DNA of 45,933 nucleotides from Candidatus Dojkabacteria bacterium UBA2022 (GTDB lineage: Bacteria; Patescibacteriota; Dojkabacteria; SC72). Below the pieces are notes generated by a model, which did not search any database, had not been told where the DNA came from, and worked only from the letters and a program-made list of their open reading frames with translations. The stretch is from the NCBI GenBank assembly GCA_002335495.1, contig DDBW01000005.1:537-46469 (forward strand), written 5' to 3'. A program made the position numbers and the translations under genes. Of this stretch, positions 10,146-16,402 are shown one piece after another. Position 1 is the stretch's first letter; each line of letters opens with the position of its first letter.

Positions 10146-11486
10146 ATGTCATACTACTGTACAAATTGTGGAAGTGAATTCCCAAAGTGGGCCGGTAAGT
10201 GTCCTGCTTGTGGTCAGTGGGACTCTATTGCAGAAGCTCCTGATATTCCAAAGAGTAGTAAAGTTCCAAAAGGTAGTAATCAGCATGTATCCAAGCTTGT
10301 TTCTTTAAAAGAGGCTAGCGATTTAAAGAAGAATTTTGATACCAAAGTTCGTTTATCCACTGGTTTTACGGAGGTTGATCGTGTGATGGGAGGAGGCGTC
10401 GTTCCTGGAAGTATTACTCTTGTTGCAGGTGAGCCTGGAATAGGTAAGTCTACTATCTTGCTTCAAATTGCACTCAATGTTGCTAGTAATAATAAGGTTT
10501 TGTACATATCTGGTGAGGAGTCAATCTCACAGATATACTCTAGGGTATTGCGTATAAATAATACTACCTCCTATAGTGAGAGCCTTCTCCTTTCGGATGA
10601 GATAAGTGTTGAAGCAATCTCTGAATTGGTGGAAAGTGAGCTTCCTGGTTTAGTTATCGTTGATTCAATTCAGGCGCTGGAGTCAGATACGGTAAAAAGT
10701 TCTGCAGGAAGTATAGGGCAAGTTAGAGTCTGTGGAACTGTTTTAACAAGGCTGGCGAAAAGTACTGGGGTCCCAATTTTTGTAGTTGGTCAGATTAATA
10801 AGGAGGGTAGTATCGCTGGTCCTAAGGTTTTGGAGCATGTGGTTGATACCGTGCTTCATTTTGAAGGTGGTGAATTTAATGTATTTCGAGTGCTTCGGTC
10901 TGTTAAGAATCGTTTTGGTTCTACTAACGAGATAGGGGTGTTTGAAATGCATGGAAATGGGTTAGGGGAGGTAGAAAATCCGTCGCAGCTATTTATGGAA
11001 GGGAGTGGTAGCTTTGCTGGTAGTGCAGTTGGCGCTGCTCTGCAGGGGTCTAGGATCGTTTTTGTTGAAGTGCAGGCTTTAGTCAATGAGAGGGGAATGG
11101 AGTCGGGTCCTCTTCGAAGGGTGGCTAATGGTATTAAGAAGAATCGTTTGGATATGTTATGTGCGGTGTTGTCTAGAAGAGGTGGGGTATTTTTAGGTGA
11201 TAAAGATGTATTTGTAAATGTAGTTGGAGGGATATCTATTGATAATCCTACGCTTGATTTGGCAGTATGTGCGGCTATTAAGTCTGCTGTTAAAGAGTCG
11301 GTAATAGGTAGAGATTCTGTTTTTTGGGGAGAGGTAGGTCTTACGGGAGAAATTAGAGGGGGTTTTGCAGCTGAAATGGTTGTGAAGGAAGCTAGGCGGT
11401 TGAAATATAAAAATATAATCGTACCTAAAGGATCTTTAAAATCTGCTTCCGCTGCGAAGTTTTTAAAGGCGCTTTCTGAATTGTAG
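10146..11486 (+). CDS. radA: DNA repair protein RadA
   Basis: RecA-like branch-migration ATPase acting in recombination. 446 residues. The N-terminal zinc finger CTNCGSEFPKWAGKCPACGQW is followed by the RecA core with Walker A GEPGIGKST (about residues 96-104). The diagnostic KNRFG motif lies at about residues 254-258. The C-terminal Lon-protease-like domain starts near residue 285 (FVEVQALV...). The ATG immediately follows the clpC TAG, so the two are very likely co-translated. It could cooperate with the ComEC uptake genes further on, since RadA promotes recombination of incoming DNA in other bacteria; that link is inferred. Confidence 0.96.
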   Translation: MSYYCTNCGSEFPKWAGKCPACGQWDSIAEAPDIPKSSKVPKGSNQHVSKLVSLKEASDLKKNFDTKVRLSTGFTEVDRVMGGGVVPGSITLVAGEPGIGKSTILLQIALNVASNNKVLYISGEESISQIYSRVLRINNTTSYSESLLLSDEISVEAISELVESELPGLVIVDSIQALESDTVKSSAGSIGQVRVCGTVLTRLAKSTGVPIFVVGQINKEGSIAGPKVLEHVVDTVLHFEGGEFNVFRVLRSVKNRFGSTNEIGVFEMHGNGLGEVENPSQLFMEGSGSFAGSAVGAALQGSRIVFVEVQALVNERGMESGPLRRVANGIKKNRLDMLCAVLSRRGGVFLGDKDVFVNVVGGISIDNPTLDLAVCAAIKSAVKESVIGRDSVFWGEVGLTGEIRGGFAAEMVVKEARRLKYKNIIVPKGSLKSASAAKFLKALSEL

Positions 11487-11605
11487 TTTTATTTTGCATA
11501 TCTTTATCCATAATTACCGTAACACGGTTCCATGTAAAACGGTTTCGTAACATCTATTCTGTTTTACCCTGCTATTCACGTAGATTGATACCCGTACTTA
11601 TCCTG

Positions 11606-11634
11606 TTGACATGCTCGTTGGCAGGGTTTATATT
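11606..11634 (+). promoter_or_regulatory. Candidate promoter, upstream copy
   Basis: TTGACA (11606-11611), 17-base spacer, TATATT (11629-11634). It is the first of two promoters pointing into the structured RNA. The 120 bases before it (11487-11605) show only an imperfect direct repeat around ACGGTT and CGTAAC, and no clear radA terminator. Confidence 0.6.
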
Positions 11635-11678
11635 GAAGTGTAGGCGTAGCTGCTTCGTATGTGTATAACTCTTATAGG

Positions 11679-11708
11679 TTGACACGTTATTACTTGGTGG
11701 GGTATAAT
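11679..11708 (+). promoter_or_regulatory. Perfect-consensus promoter of the structured RNA
   Basis: TTGACA (11679-11684), 18-base spacer, TATAAT (11703-11708). Both hexamers match consensus exactly, the strongest promoter in the window. Predicted transcript start about 11715. Confidence 0.85.
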
Positions 11709-11714
11709 CTACTG

Positions 11715-11960
11715 TTGTTTAAGAATTTAGTTGTGGATATCGAAGGTTTTTCCCTTTGCCTGGGATGAGAAACATTGCTGGGCAAAAGGATAAATCTTCG
11801 GTGTAGTCCCTTTTTCCCAGGGTTTGGTTATGGTATCCCCATCTACTGGGCCCTCGGAAAAGGGGATTGGGAGCATTATTATGAAATAGTGCTTCGATTT
11901 TTTCGTATTTAGGTGCTAAAAGATCGGGGTCGGTCGGGGCAGTACCGATCCCATCCCTTC
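11715..11960 (+). ncRNA. Structured non-coding RNA candidate, unrecognised family
   Basis: About 245 bases with no convincing ORF but dense base pairing. Hairpin 1: 11737-11760 with 11781-11804, about 24 pairs with two mismatches and a 20-base loop. Hairpin 2: 11807-11822 with 11851-11865, about 15 pairs, one bulge and one mismatch, and an inner hairpin ATGG/CCAT. Hairpin 3: 11872-11879 with 11886-11893, 8 pairs. Hairpin 4: 11926-11934 with 11944-11952, 9 pairs. The hairpin 1 loop GGGATG (11762-11767) is complementary to CATCCC (11952-11957), so a long-range pseudoknot is possible. Flanked upstream by a perfect promoter and downstream by a separate rho promoter, so it reads as its own unit. 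I found none of the hallmark motifs of tmRNA, RNase P RNA or SRP RNA, nor the single long 6S-like stem. A rho leader fed by read-through is the main alternative. Confidence 0.65.
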
Positions 11961-11965
11961 TATAT

Positions 11966-11994
11966 TTGACATCTTTATATGACTCTCATATACT
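11966..11994 (+). promoter_or_regulatory. Promoter of rho
   Basis: TTGACA (11966-11971), 17-base spacer, TATACT (11989-11994). Predicted start about 12001, leaving a 39-base, pyrimidine-rich leader without an evident Shine-Dalgarno before the ATG at 12040. Confidence 0.75.
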
Positions 11995-12039
11995 AGATTA
12001 TTATTCATTTTGTTTATTCATTAATTTCCCTTTTTTAAT

Positions 12040-13296
12040 ATGGAACTTACACTAAAAGATTTAGAAAGCAAGACAATTGCTGATTTACGCGTTCAGGCTA
12101 AAAACCTAGAAATGAAAGATTTTATGGAATTGCCAAAGCGCGATCTTATGATTGAAATTTTAAAAAGATCTTCTGAAAAAGAAGGTTTTATTTTTGTTGA
12201 AGGAATTCTAGAGGTTATGAACGATGGCTCTCATGGAGTTCTTCGTACTGATGGAATGCTTCCTGGAGAGAATGATGTATATATTTCTGGGTCTCAGATT
12301 AAGAAATTTAGTCTTAGAACTGGAGATGTTGTTACTGGACCTGCCAGATTACCTAAGGATAAAGAGAAGTACTTGAGTTTGTTAAGGGTTGATACCGTTT
12401 ACGGTAAGCCTGCAGCAGAGGCTGCTTCCAGACCGTACTTCCAGAAACTTACCCCTATTTTCCCAAAGAAACAGATTAAGCTCGAAACTGAAGCTGATGT
12501 TATCTCTACTAGAATTATAGACCTTCTTTCTCCAATTGGTTTTGGACAGAGATCTATGATTGTATCTCCCCCTAAAGCAGGTAAAACTTGGTTGATGAAG
12601 GCTATTGCTGATGGAATTGCTAAAAATCATAAAGAAGCAAAGATCATTGTTGTTCTTGTTGGTGAAAGACCTGAAGAGGTTACCGATATGCAAAGAAGTG
12701 TTAAGGGTGAAGTATATGCTTCAAACTTCGATGAACTCCCAGAGCATAACTGTAGAGTTGCAGAGATGGCTCTTGAGAAAGCTAAGAGAATGGTAGAGTG
12801 GGGTGAGGACGTAGTTATCCTTATGGATAGTATTACCCGTCTTGCTCGTGCATATAACATCACGATGCCAACTTCTGGAAAGACTCTTTCTGGTGGGTTT
12901 GATCCTGTTGCATTGTATCCTCCAAAGAAATTCTTTGGTGCTGCTAGAAACTTTGAAGAGGGAGGAAGTCTTACCATTATTGCGACTGCATTGGTAGATA
13001 CTGGAAGCCGAATGGATGATCTCGTTTACGAGGAATTCAAAGGAACCGGTAACATGGAACTTCACTTAGATAGAAAACTTGCAAATAGAAGAATATATCC
13101 TGCTATTGATGTTGTTAACTCAGGTACTAGAAATGAAGAGAATCTTCTTTCCAAAGAGGTGCTTAATCAGTCTTGGAGAATTAGAAGAATGCTTGAAGTT
13201 CTTGATACTAATGAGAATCCAACTGAAATCCTTGTAAGTCAGATGAAGAAGACTAAAAATAACGAGGAATTTCTAGCCAAACTTCACGAGGCGTAA
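12040..13296 (+). CDS. rho: Transcription termination factor Rho
   Basis: Hexameric RNA helicase that ends transcription. 418 residues, standard size. The N-terminal SAP-like Rho_N helices (about residues 1-48) precede the primary RNA-binding cold-shock-like fold (about 50-120, GFIFVEGILEVMNDG...). The ATPase core has P-loop SPPKAGKTWL (about 180-189), Walker B VVILMDSITRLARAYN, and the Q-loop/R-loop region GKTLSGGFDP. Rho in other bacteria is autoregulated by attenuation in its leader; the 39-base leader here is too short for the classical device unless transcripts from the upstream RNA read through. Confidence 0.97.
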   Translation: MELTLKDLESKTIADLRVQAKNLEMKDFMELPKRDLMIEILKRSSEKEGFIFVEGILEVMNDGSHGVLRTDGMLPGENDVYISGSQIKKFSLRTGDVVTGPARLPKDKEKYLSLLRVDTVYGKPAAEAASRPYFQKLTPIFPKKQIKLETEADVISTRIIDLLSPIGFGQRSMIVSPPKAGKTWLMKAIADGIAKNHKEAKIIVVLVGERPEEVTDMQRSVKGEVYASNFDELPEHNCRVAEMALEKAKRMVEWGEDVVILMDSITRLARAYNITMPTSGKTLSGGFDPVALYPPKKFFGAARNFEEGGSLTIIATALVDTGSRMDDLVYEEFKGTGNMELHLDRKLANRRIYPAIDVVNSGTRNEENLLSKEVLNQSWRIRRMLEVLDTNENPTEILVSQMKKTKNNEEFLAKLHEA

Positions 13297-13301
13297 TCTG
13301 C

Positions 13302-13307
13302 TATAAT
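13302..13307 (+). promoter_or_regulatory. Extended -10 promoter giving a near-leaderless M23 peptidase mRNA
   Basis: TGCTATAAT (13299-13307) is a TGn-extended TATAAT. Only 8 bases separate it from the ATG at 13316, so transcription should start within 1-2 bases of the start codon. Confidence 0.6.
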
Positions 13308-13315
13308 ATACGATT

Positions 13316-14707
13316 ATGAGAAAGAACGATGATGAATCGTTACAAAGTGTATCGGGAATTAGTTTCCGAAGTTTAGCAAAAACCCTTGAAGTAGAGGATG
13401 AAAATCTATATCAGGATACCGATGTATTCACTGATGATGATAGATCTGTTTTTCACAAATATCTTAAACGAAGTCAGAAGTGGGTTGATGGTTTAGACAA
13501 TAGGTTGTCTGGAAGTACCAATCCTTTTAAATTCCTATTCGATTTTTTAATCTACTTTGCTGCTAGATTCAGAGTCTTTACTGTTATTACTGCCGTTTTC
13601 TTCGAAGTACTATCTTCTTCGTTTGATGAGCTTAAGTCGATAATGGTTAAAAATCTTTTCTGGGGTAGAGGGAATTTATTTAAGTTCTCGCTCCAGTTTG
13701 TTGCTGCTATTGTAATGGTAATTGTGCTCCTTTCGTATCCATATAAATTACAGCCTATATCATTAAATTCTCTCTCCGGTGCCCAAAATCCTGTATTTGC
13801 ACAGCAAGACCTCTTAAAACAGGGGACCTCTGTTGCAACTCCAATTCCTGATGATCGTAAGAGCTATGATTCCACGACATATGTTGTTAAGAGCGGAGAT
13901 ACATTAAGCCGAATCGGCTCATTGCATGGTATTAGCACAGACACAATTATGTGGGCAAATAACTTAACAGCCTCTAGTTTTATCAGGCCTGGGGACGAGC
14001 TTATTATCCCTCCCGGGGATGGAGTTATGGTTAAAACCAAAAAGGGTGATAGCGTAGAGAGTCTTGCAAAAACATATAATTCAAACCCTCAGCTGATATT
14101 AGAGGCTAATAAATATCAGCTAATACCTCCAAGTTATGATATTAGAGCAGGTGAGAGTTTGTTCATTCCTGATGGTAGACCTCCACAGCCTGTTGCTCCT
14201 ACGAGACCTGTGTACTCTGGTGTTGTAGCTTCAAGACCTTATACTCCCGCTCCAACTTCCCAAACGGTGCCAGGAGTTGGGCGTTTCTTGAGTTGGCCGG
14301 TTGCAGGTGGTGGTACTGTTACGCAATGTTATAGCCGATGGCATAACGGTTTGGATATTGCAGATAGGTCTTATCCTCGATTGGTAGCTACAGCTCCAGG
14401 TCGAGTTACTTTTGCCGGTTGTCAGTCTGGAGCGTGTCCTGCCCCTGGATCTCTTGTTGGTGGTTATGGTCTTGCCTGGACGGTTATTATTGATCACGGA
14501 AATGGTTTGTCCAGCGTATATGGTCACATGAATGCGATATATGTAAGGAACGGGCAATCTGTTACAACTGGACAGGTACTTGGACAGATGGGACAAACGG
14601 GTACTGCGTATGGTGTTCACGTTCACTTCATGTTGATTAGAAGTAGTGGGGGGTGGAGTCATGTAAATCCTGCTCCATACTTTAAAACTTCTATTTGTGG
14701 ATATTAA
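13316..14707 (+). CDS. Membrane-anchored LysM / M23 peptidoglycan endopeptidase
   Basis: 463 residues. A cytoplasmic N-terminus of about 115 residues is followed by a transmembrane helix (about 122-143, FVAAIVMVIVLLSYP). Two LysM peptidoglycan-binding modules follow: about 190-234 (YVVKSGDTLSRIGSLHGIS) and about 238-287. A Pro-rich linker leads to an M23 peptidase domain (about 320-455). Metal ligands of the zinc enzyme are visible as HNGLD and, near the end, HVHF; a GHM motif also fits. The extra loop CQSGACPAPG carries two cysteines. The role is cutting peptide crosslinks in the wall during growth or division. It sits 20 bases behind rho but appears to have its own promoter. Confidence 0.92.
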   Translation: MRKNDDESLQSVSGISFRSLAKTLEVEDENLYQDTDVFTDDDRSVFHKYLKRSQKWVDGLDNRLSGSTNPFKFLFDFLIYFAARFRVFTVITAVFFEVLSSSFDELKSIMVKNLFWGRGNLFKFSLQFVAAIVMVIVLLSYPYKLQPISLNSLSGAQNPVFAQQDLLKQGTSVATPIPDDRKSYDSTTYVVKSGDTLSRIGSLHGISTDTIMWANNLTASSFIRPGDELIIPPGDGVMVKTKKGDSVESLAKTYNSNPQLILEANKYQLIPPSYDIRAGESLFIPDGRPPQPVAPTRPVYSGVVASRPYTPAPTSQTVPGVGRFLSWPVAGGGTVTQCYSRWHNGLDIADRSYPRLVATAPGRVTFAGCQSGACPAPGSLVGGYGLAWTVIIDHGNGLSSVYGHMNAIYVRNGQSVTTGQVLGQMGQTGTAYGVHVHFMLIRSSGGWSHVNPAPYFKTSICGY

Positions 14708-14735
14708 TCCACTAGTATTACTCTGTTTAGAATTG

Positions 14736-14741
14736 TATAAT
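14736..14741 (+). promoter_or_regulatory. -10 box for the tRNA-Ala pair
   Basis: TATAAT at 14736-14741 would start transcription near 14748, six bases before the first tRNA. A second TATAAT (14748-14753) touches the tRNA 5' end and is too close to serve. Confidence 0.45.
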
Positions 14742-14753
14742 TTCTGATATAAT

Positions 14754-14826
14754 GGGCTCATAGTTCAGTTGGTAGAACGTCGCATTCGCATTGCGAAGAT
14801 CGCCGGTTCGACTCCGGCTGAGTCCA
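14754..14826 (+). tRNA. tRNA-Ala (anticodon CGC)
   Basis: Cloverleaf with acceptor GGGCTCA/TGAGTCC including the G3-U70 pair that identifies alanine tRNAs. Anticodon stem TCGCA/TGCGA with loop TTCGCAT, and T arm GCCGG-TTCGACT-CCGGC. Discriminator A, no encoded CCA. Confidence 0.93.
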
Positions 14827-14832
14827 GAATAC

Positions 14833-14909
14833 GGGCCTGTAGCTCAGTTGGCTAGAGCACTTCTATGGCATAGAAGGGGTCATGGGTTCAAGTCCCATCA
14901 GGTCCACCA
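14833..14909 (+). tRNA. tRNA-Ala (anticodon GGC)
   Basis: Acceptor GGGCCTG/CAGGTCC, again with G3-U70. Anticodon stem CTTCT/AGAAG with loop ATGGCAT. T arm ATGGG-TTCAAGT-CCCAT. CCA is encoded (14907-14909). Six bases separate it from the first tRNA-Ala, so both probably share a transcript. Confidence 0.94.
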
Positions 14910-14930
14910 ATAAACTTTAAATATTTTTTC

Positions 14931-15305
14931 ATGGCAGGTGTAGAAAGTATGTTAGATAGAATGAGGCGGCTGTATAATGGTAATATTGATGGTATTAAAT
15001 ATTCGCCAACCGTTGAAAATTGGATTGTAGATGAAGGAAATCGTCCAATTGGGTACACCTTAGAAGGTGACTTCGGAACAACTTCTAAGGGATTTATGTA
15101 TCAAGAGGGTGTTTGGAGTCAAAGGGTTGATAACGCTATGACGACTTATAACCCACTAAAAGATGCTTCTGAGAGTCCAAATATATTTTCAGCGGTAGTC
15201 GCTCATCTTCAAATGCTAGAGCAATTTGCGACAGATCACGAAGGAATCAGTTTTAGTGACTTCAAAAATATTATCTTTGAATCAATTGAAAAGTTGCCAA
15301 GATAG
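14931..15305 (+). CDS. Small soluble protein of unknown function
   Basis: 124 residues, no membrane segment or signal peptide. The N-terminal half contains short alternating strands and a Gly-rich turn (GYTLEGDFGTTSKGF). The C-terminal half looks helical (SAVVAHLQMLEQFATDHEG). I recognise no family. It is 6 bases upstream of the next gene in the same direction, suggesting a two-gene operon behind the tRNA pair. Confidence 0.6.
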   Translation: MAGVESMLDRMRRLYNGNIDGIKYSPTVENWIVDEGNRPIGYTLEGDFGTTSKGFMYQEGVWSQRVDNAMTTYNPLKDASESPNIFSAVVAHLQMLEQFATDHEGISFSDFKNIIFESIEKLPR

Positions 15306-15311
15306 TCTTTT

Positions 15312-16250
15312 GTGGTGAATATAGGCTCAGAAGTATTACAAATCGATAGTATAGATAAAATTTCACGTCCTAGTTTAGGCTACGCTTTTCCTTTTGATAG
15401 ATTTGAAGAAGGGATTCCTTCTGAATTAAAGTGGTTTGAGGAAAACCGATTTGAAGCTCTTGCCCCTTATCATATTACTGATGACTTACGCTTTACCCGT
15501 TTTCTTGTTGCCAGAATGATATACGAAGATTCTCTTAAGGAGGAATTTTTACATAATAATCCGGGGGCTACCGATGATGATCGAATTATGATGATTCAAT
15601 GGAATGCTGCTTTTGCCTGTCATACTGGAGTGCTTTCCATAGATGAGGTTACTGATCTTATTGTTAGTGCAAAAACTGGAGAGGAATTTGAGGTCGCGAG
15701 GTTTGTTCCTGCGCCTATTAATGAAGATGTTTCATTCTGTGAAATCAGCTCTGTAATAGGACGAGTCCGGCGATTCAGGGAGGCTAATCCTAGTGCTGTA
15801 ATAGGGATGTTTCATGGGTCATTCGATGCTCCTGTATGGAAGCATCTGTCTTTGATTAGGGAGTACAGACAATTTTGTGACCTCCTTATCGTTGGGGTTG
15901 ATAATGACGAATTGGTAAGGAATCTGAAAGGGGCTTCTCGTGTGCCTGATCGTATTTACTATCCAATTCACAAACGGGTAGGGGTGTTTAAAGCCTTTCC
16001 ACATATAGTTGATGATATCCTTGTTATGCCTATGCGACAACCAAATCCCCACGACTATATTAAACTTTACGAAATATTGGGAATTAACAGAGTGTTTATG
16101 TCTGATAGTGATCCAAAACTTTCAGAAAGGGTGGCTCAAACTTTAAGAGCAGGAGCTGTTCCAGTAATAGATGAATATGAAATGAATCGGTATACCTCTT
16201 CATTGCTTGCAACTAGGCTCGCTTATGGTCAGGTAAATTGTGACCTTTAG
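15312..16250 (+). CDS. Cytidylyltransferase-like protein with degenerate HxGH motif
   Basis: 312 residues. The C-terminal half (about 160-310) looks like a nucleotidyltransferase fold: a hydrophobic strand VIGMFHGSFDAPVWKHLSLI matches the GxFDxxHxGHxxLI signature, with VWKH replacing HxGH. CDLLIVGVDND follows as the second strand. A late YTSSLLATRL resembles the ISSTxxR motif. The N-terminal half (about 1-155) is unlike anything I know. Only the last His of HxGH survives, so catalysis is doubtful or altered. GTG codons at 15312 or 15315 are the likely starts. It may use a nucleotide-linked substrate, but no pathway context is present. Confidence 0.5.
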   Translation: MVNIGSEVLQIDSIDKISRPSLGYAFPFDRFEEGIPSELKWFEENRFEALAPYHITDDLRFTRFLVARMIYEDSLKEEFLHNNPGATDDDRIMMIQWNAAFACHTGVLSIDEVTDLIVSAKTGEEFEVARFVPAPINEDVSFCEISSVIGRVRRFREANPSAVIGMFHGSFDAPVWKHLSLIREYRQFCDLLIVGVDNDELVRNLKGASRVPDRIYYPIHKRVGVFKAFPHIVDDILVMPMRQPNPHDYIKLYEILGINRVFMSDSDPKLSERVAQTLRAGAVPVIDEYEMNRYTSSLLATRLAYGQVNCDL

Positions 16251-16281
16251 GATAGTTATTCCATTCTTTTAATAATCTATA

Positions 16282-16287
16282 TATAAT
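16282..16287 (+). promoter_or_regulatory. -10 box upstream of the leuS leader peptide
   Basis: TATAAT six bases before the ATG of the small leucine-rich ORF. The predicted transcript start coincides with that ATG, so the leader ORF would be leaderless. No convincing -35 box. Confidence 0.45.
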
Positions 16288-16293
16288 ACGACT

Positions 16294-16341
16294 ATGAAAT
16301 TTGCGACTTTGTTAAACATAAACAAGCTTCTCCTCCCTTAG
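16294..16341 (+). CDS. Leucine-rich leader peptide, candidate leuS attenuator
   Basis: A 15-codon ORF encoding MKFATLLNINKLLLP. Five of 15 residues are Leu, using four different codons (TTG, TTA, CTT, CTC twice). It ends 61 bases before leuS. The last codons CTC-CCT-TAG form the 5' arm and loop of a hairpin followed by a T-rich stretch. This is the geometry expected if ribosome position on Leu codons decides whether a terminator forms. The ORF is short and could be chance; Leu content, position and overlap with the hairpin are the support. Confidence 0.5.
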   Translation: MKFATLLNINKLLLP

Positions 16342-16360
16342 GGGAGTATATTTTCTTTCT
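16333..16360 (+). terminator. Short hairpin plus T-rich tract, candidate attenuator
   Basis: CTCCC (16333-16337) pairs with GGGAG (16342-16346) around a TTAG loop. TATATTTTCTTTCT follows. The stem is only 5 bp and the T tract is interrupted, so this is a weak terminator on its own. Confidence 0.45.
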
Positions 16361-16402
16361 TAGATCAATACTATAATCCTTAAATTATTATTCTAATTTT
16401 AA

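Noticed and set aside
11715..11960. tmRNA, RNase P RNA, SRP RNA or 6S RNA
   Set aside because: I looked for the tmRNA TTCGA T-arm end, RNase P GAGGAAAGTC, the SRP GGAAGCAG tip and a single long 6S-type stem, and found none.
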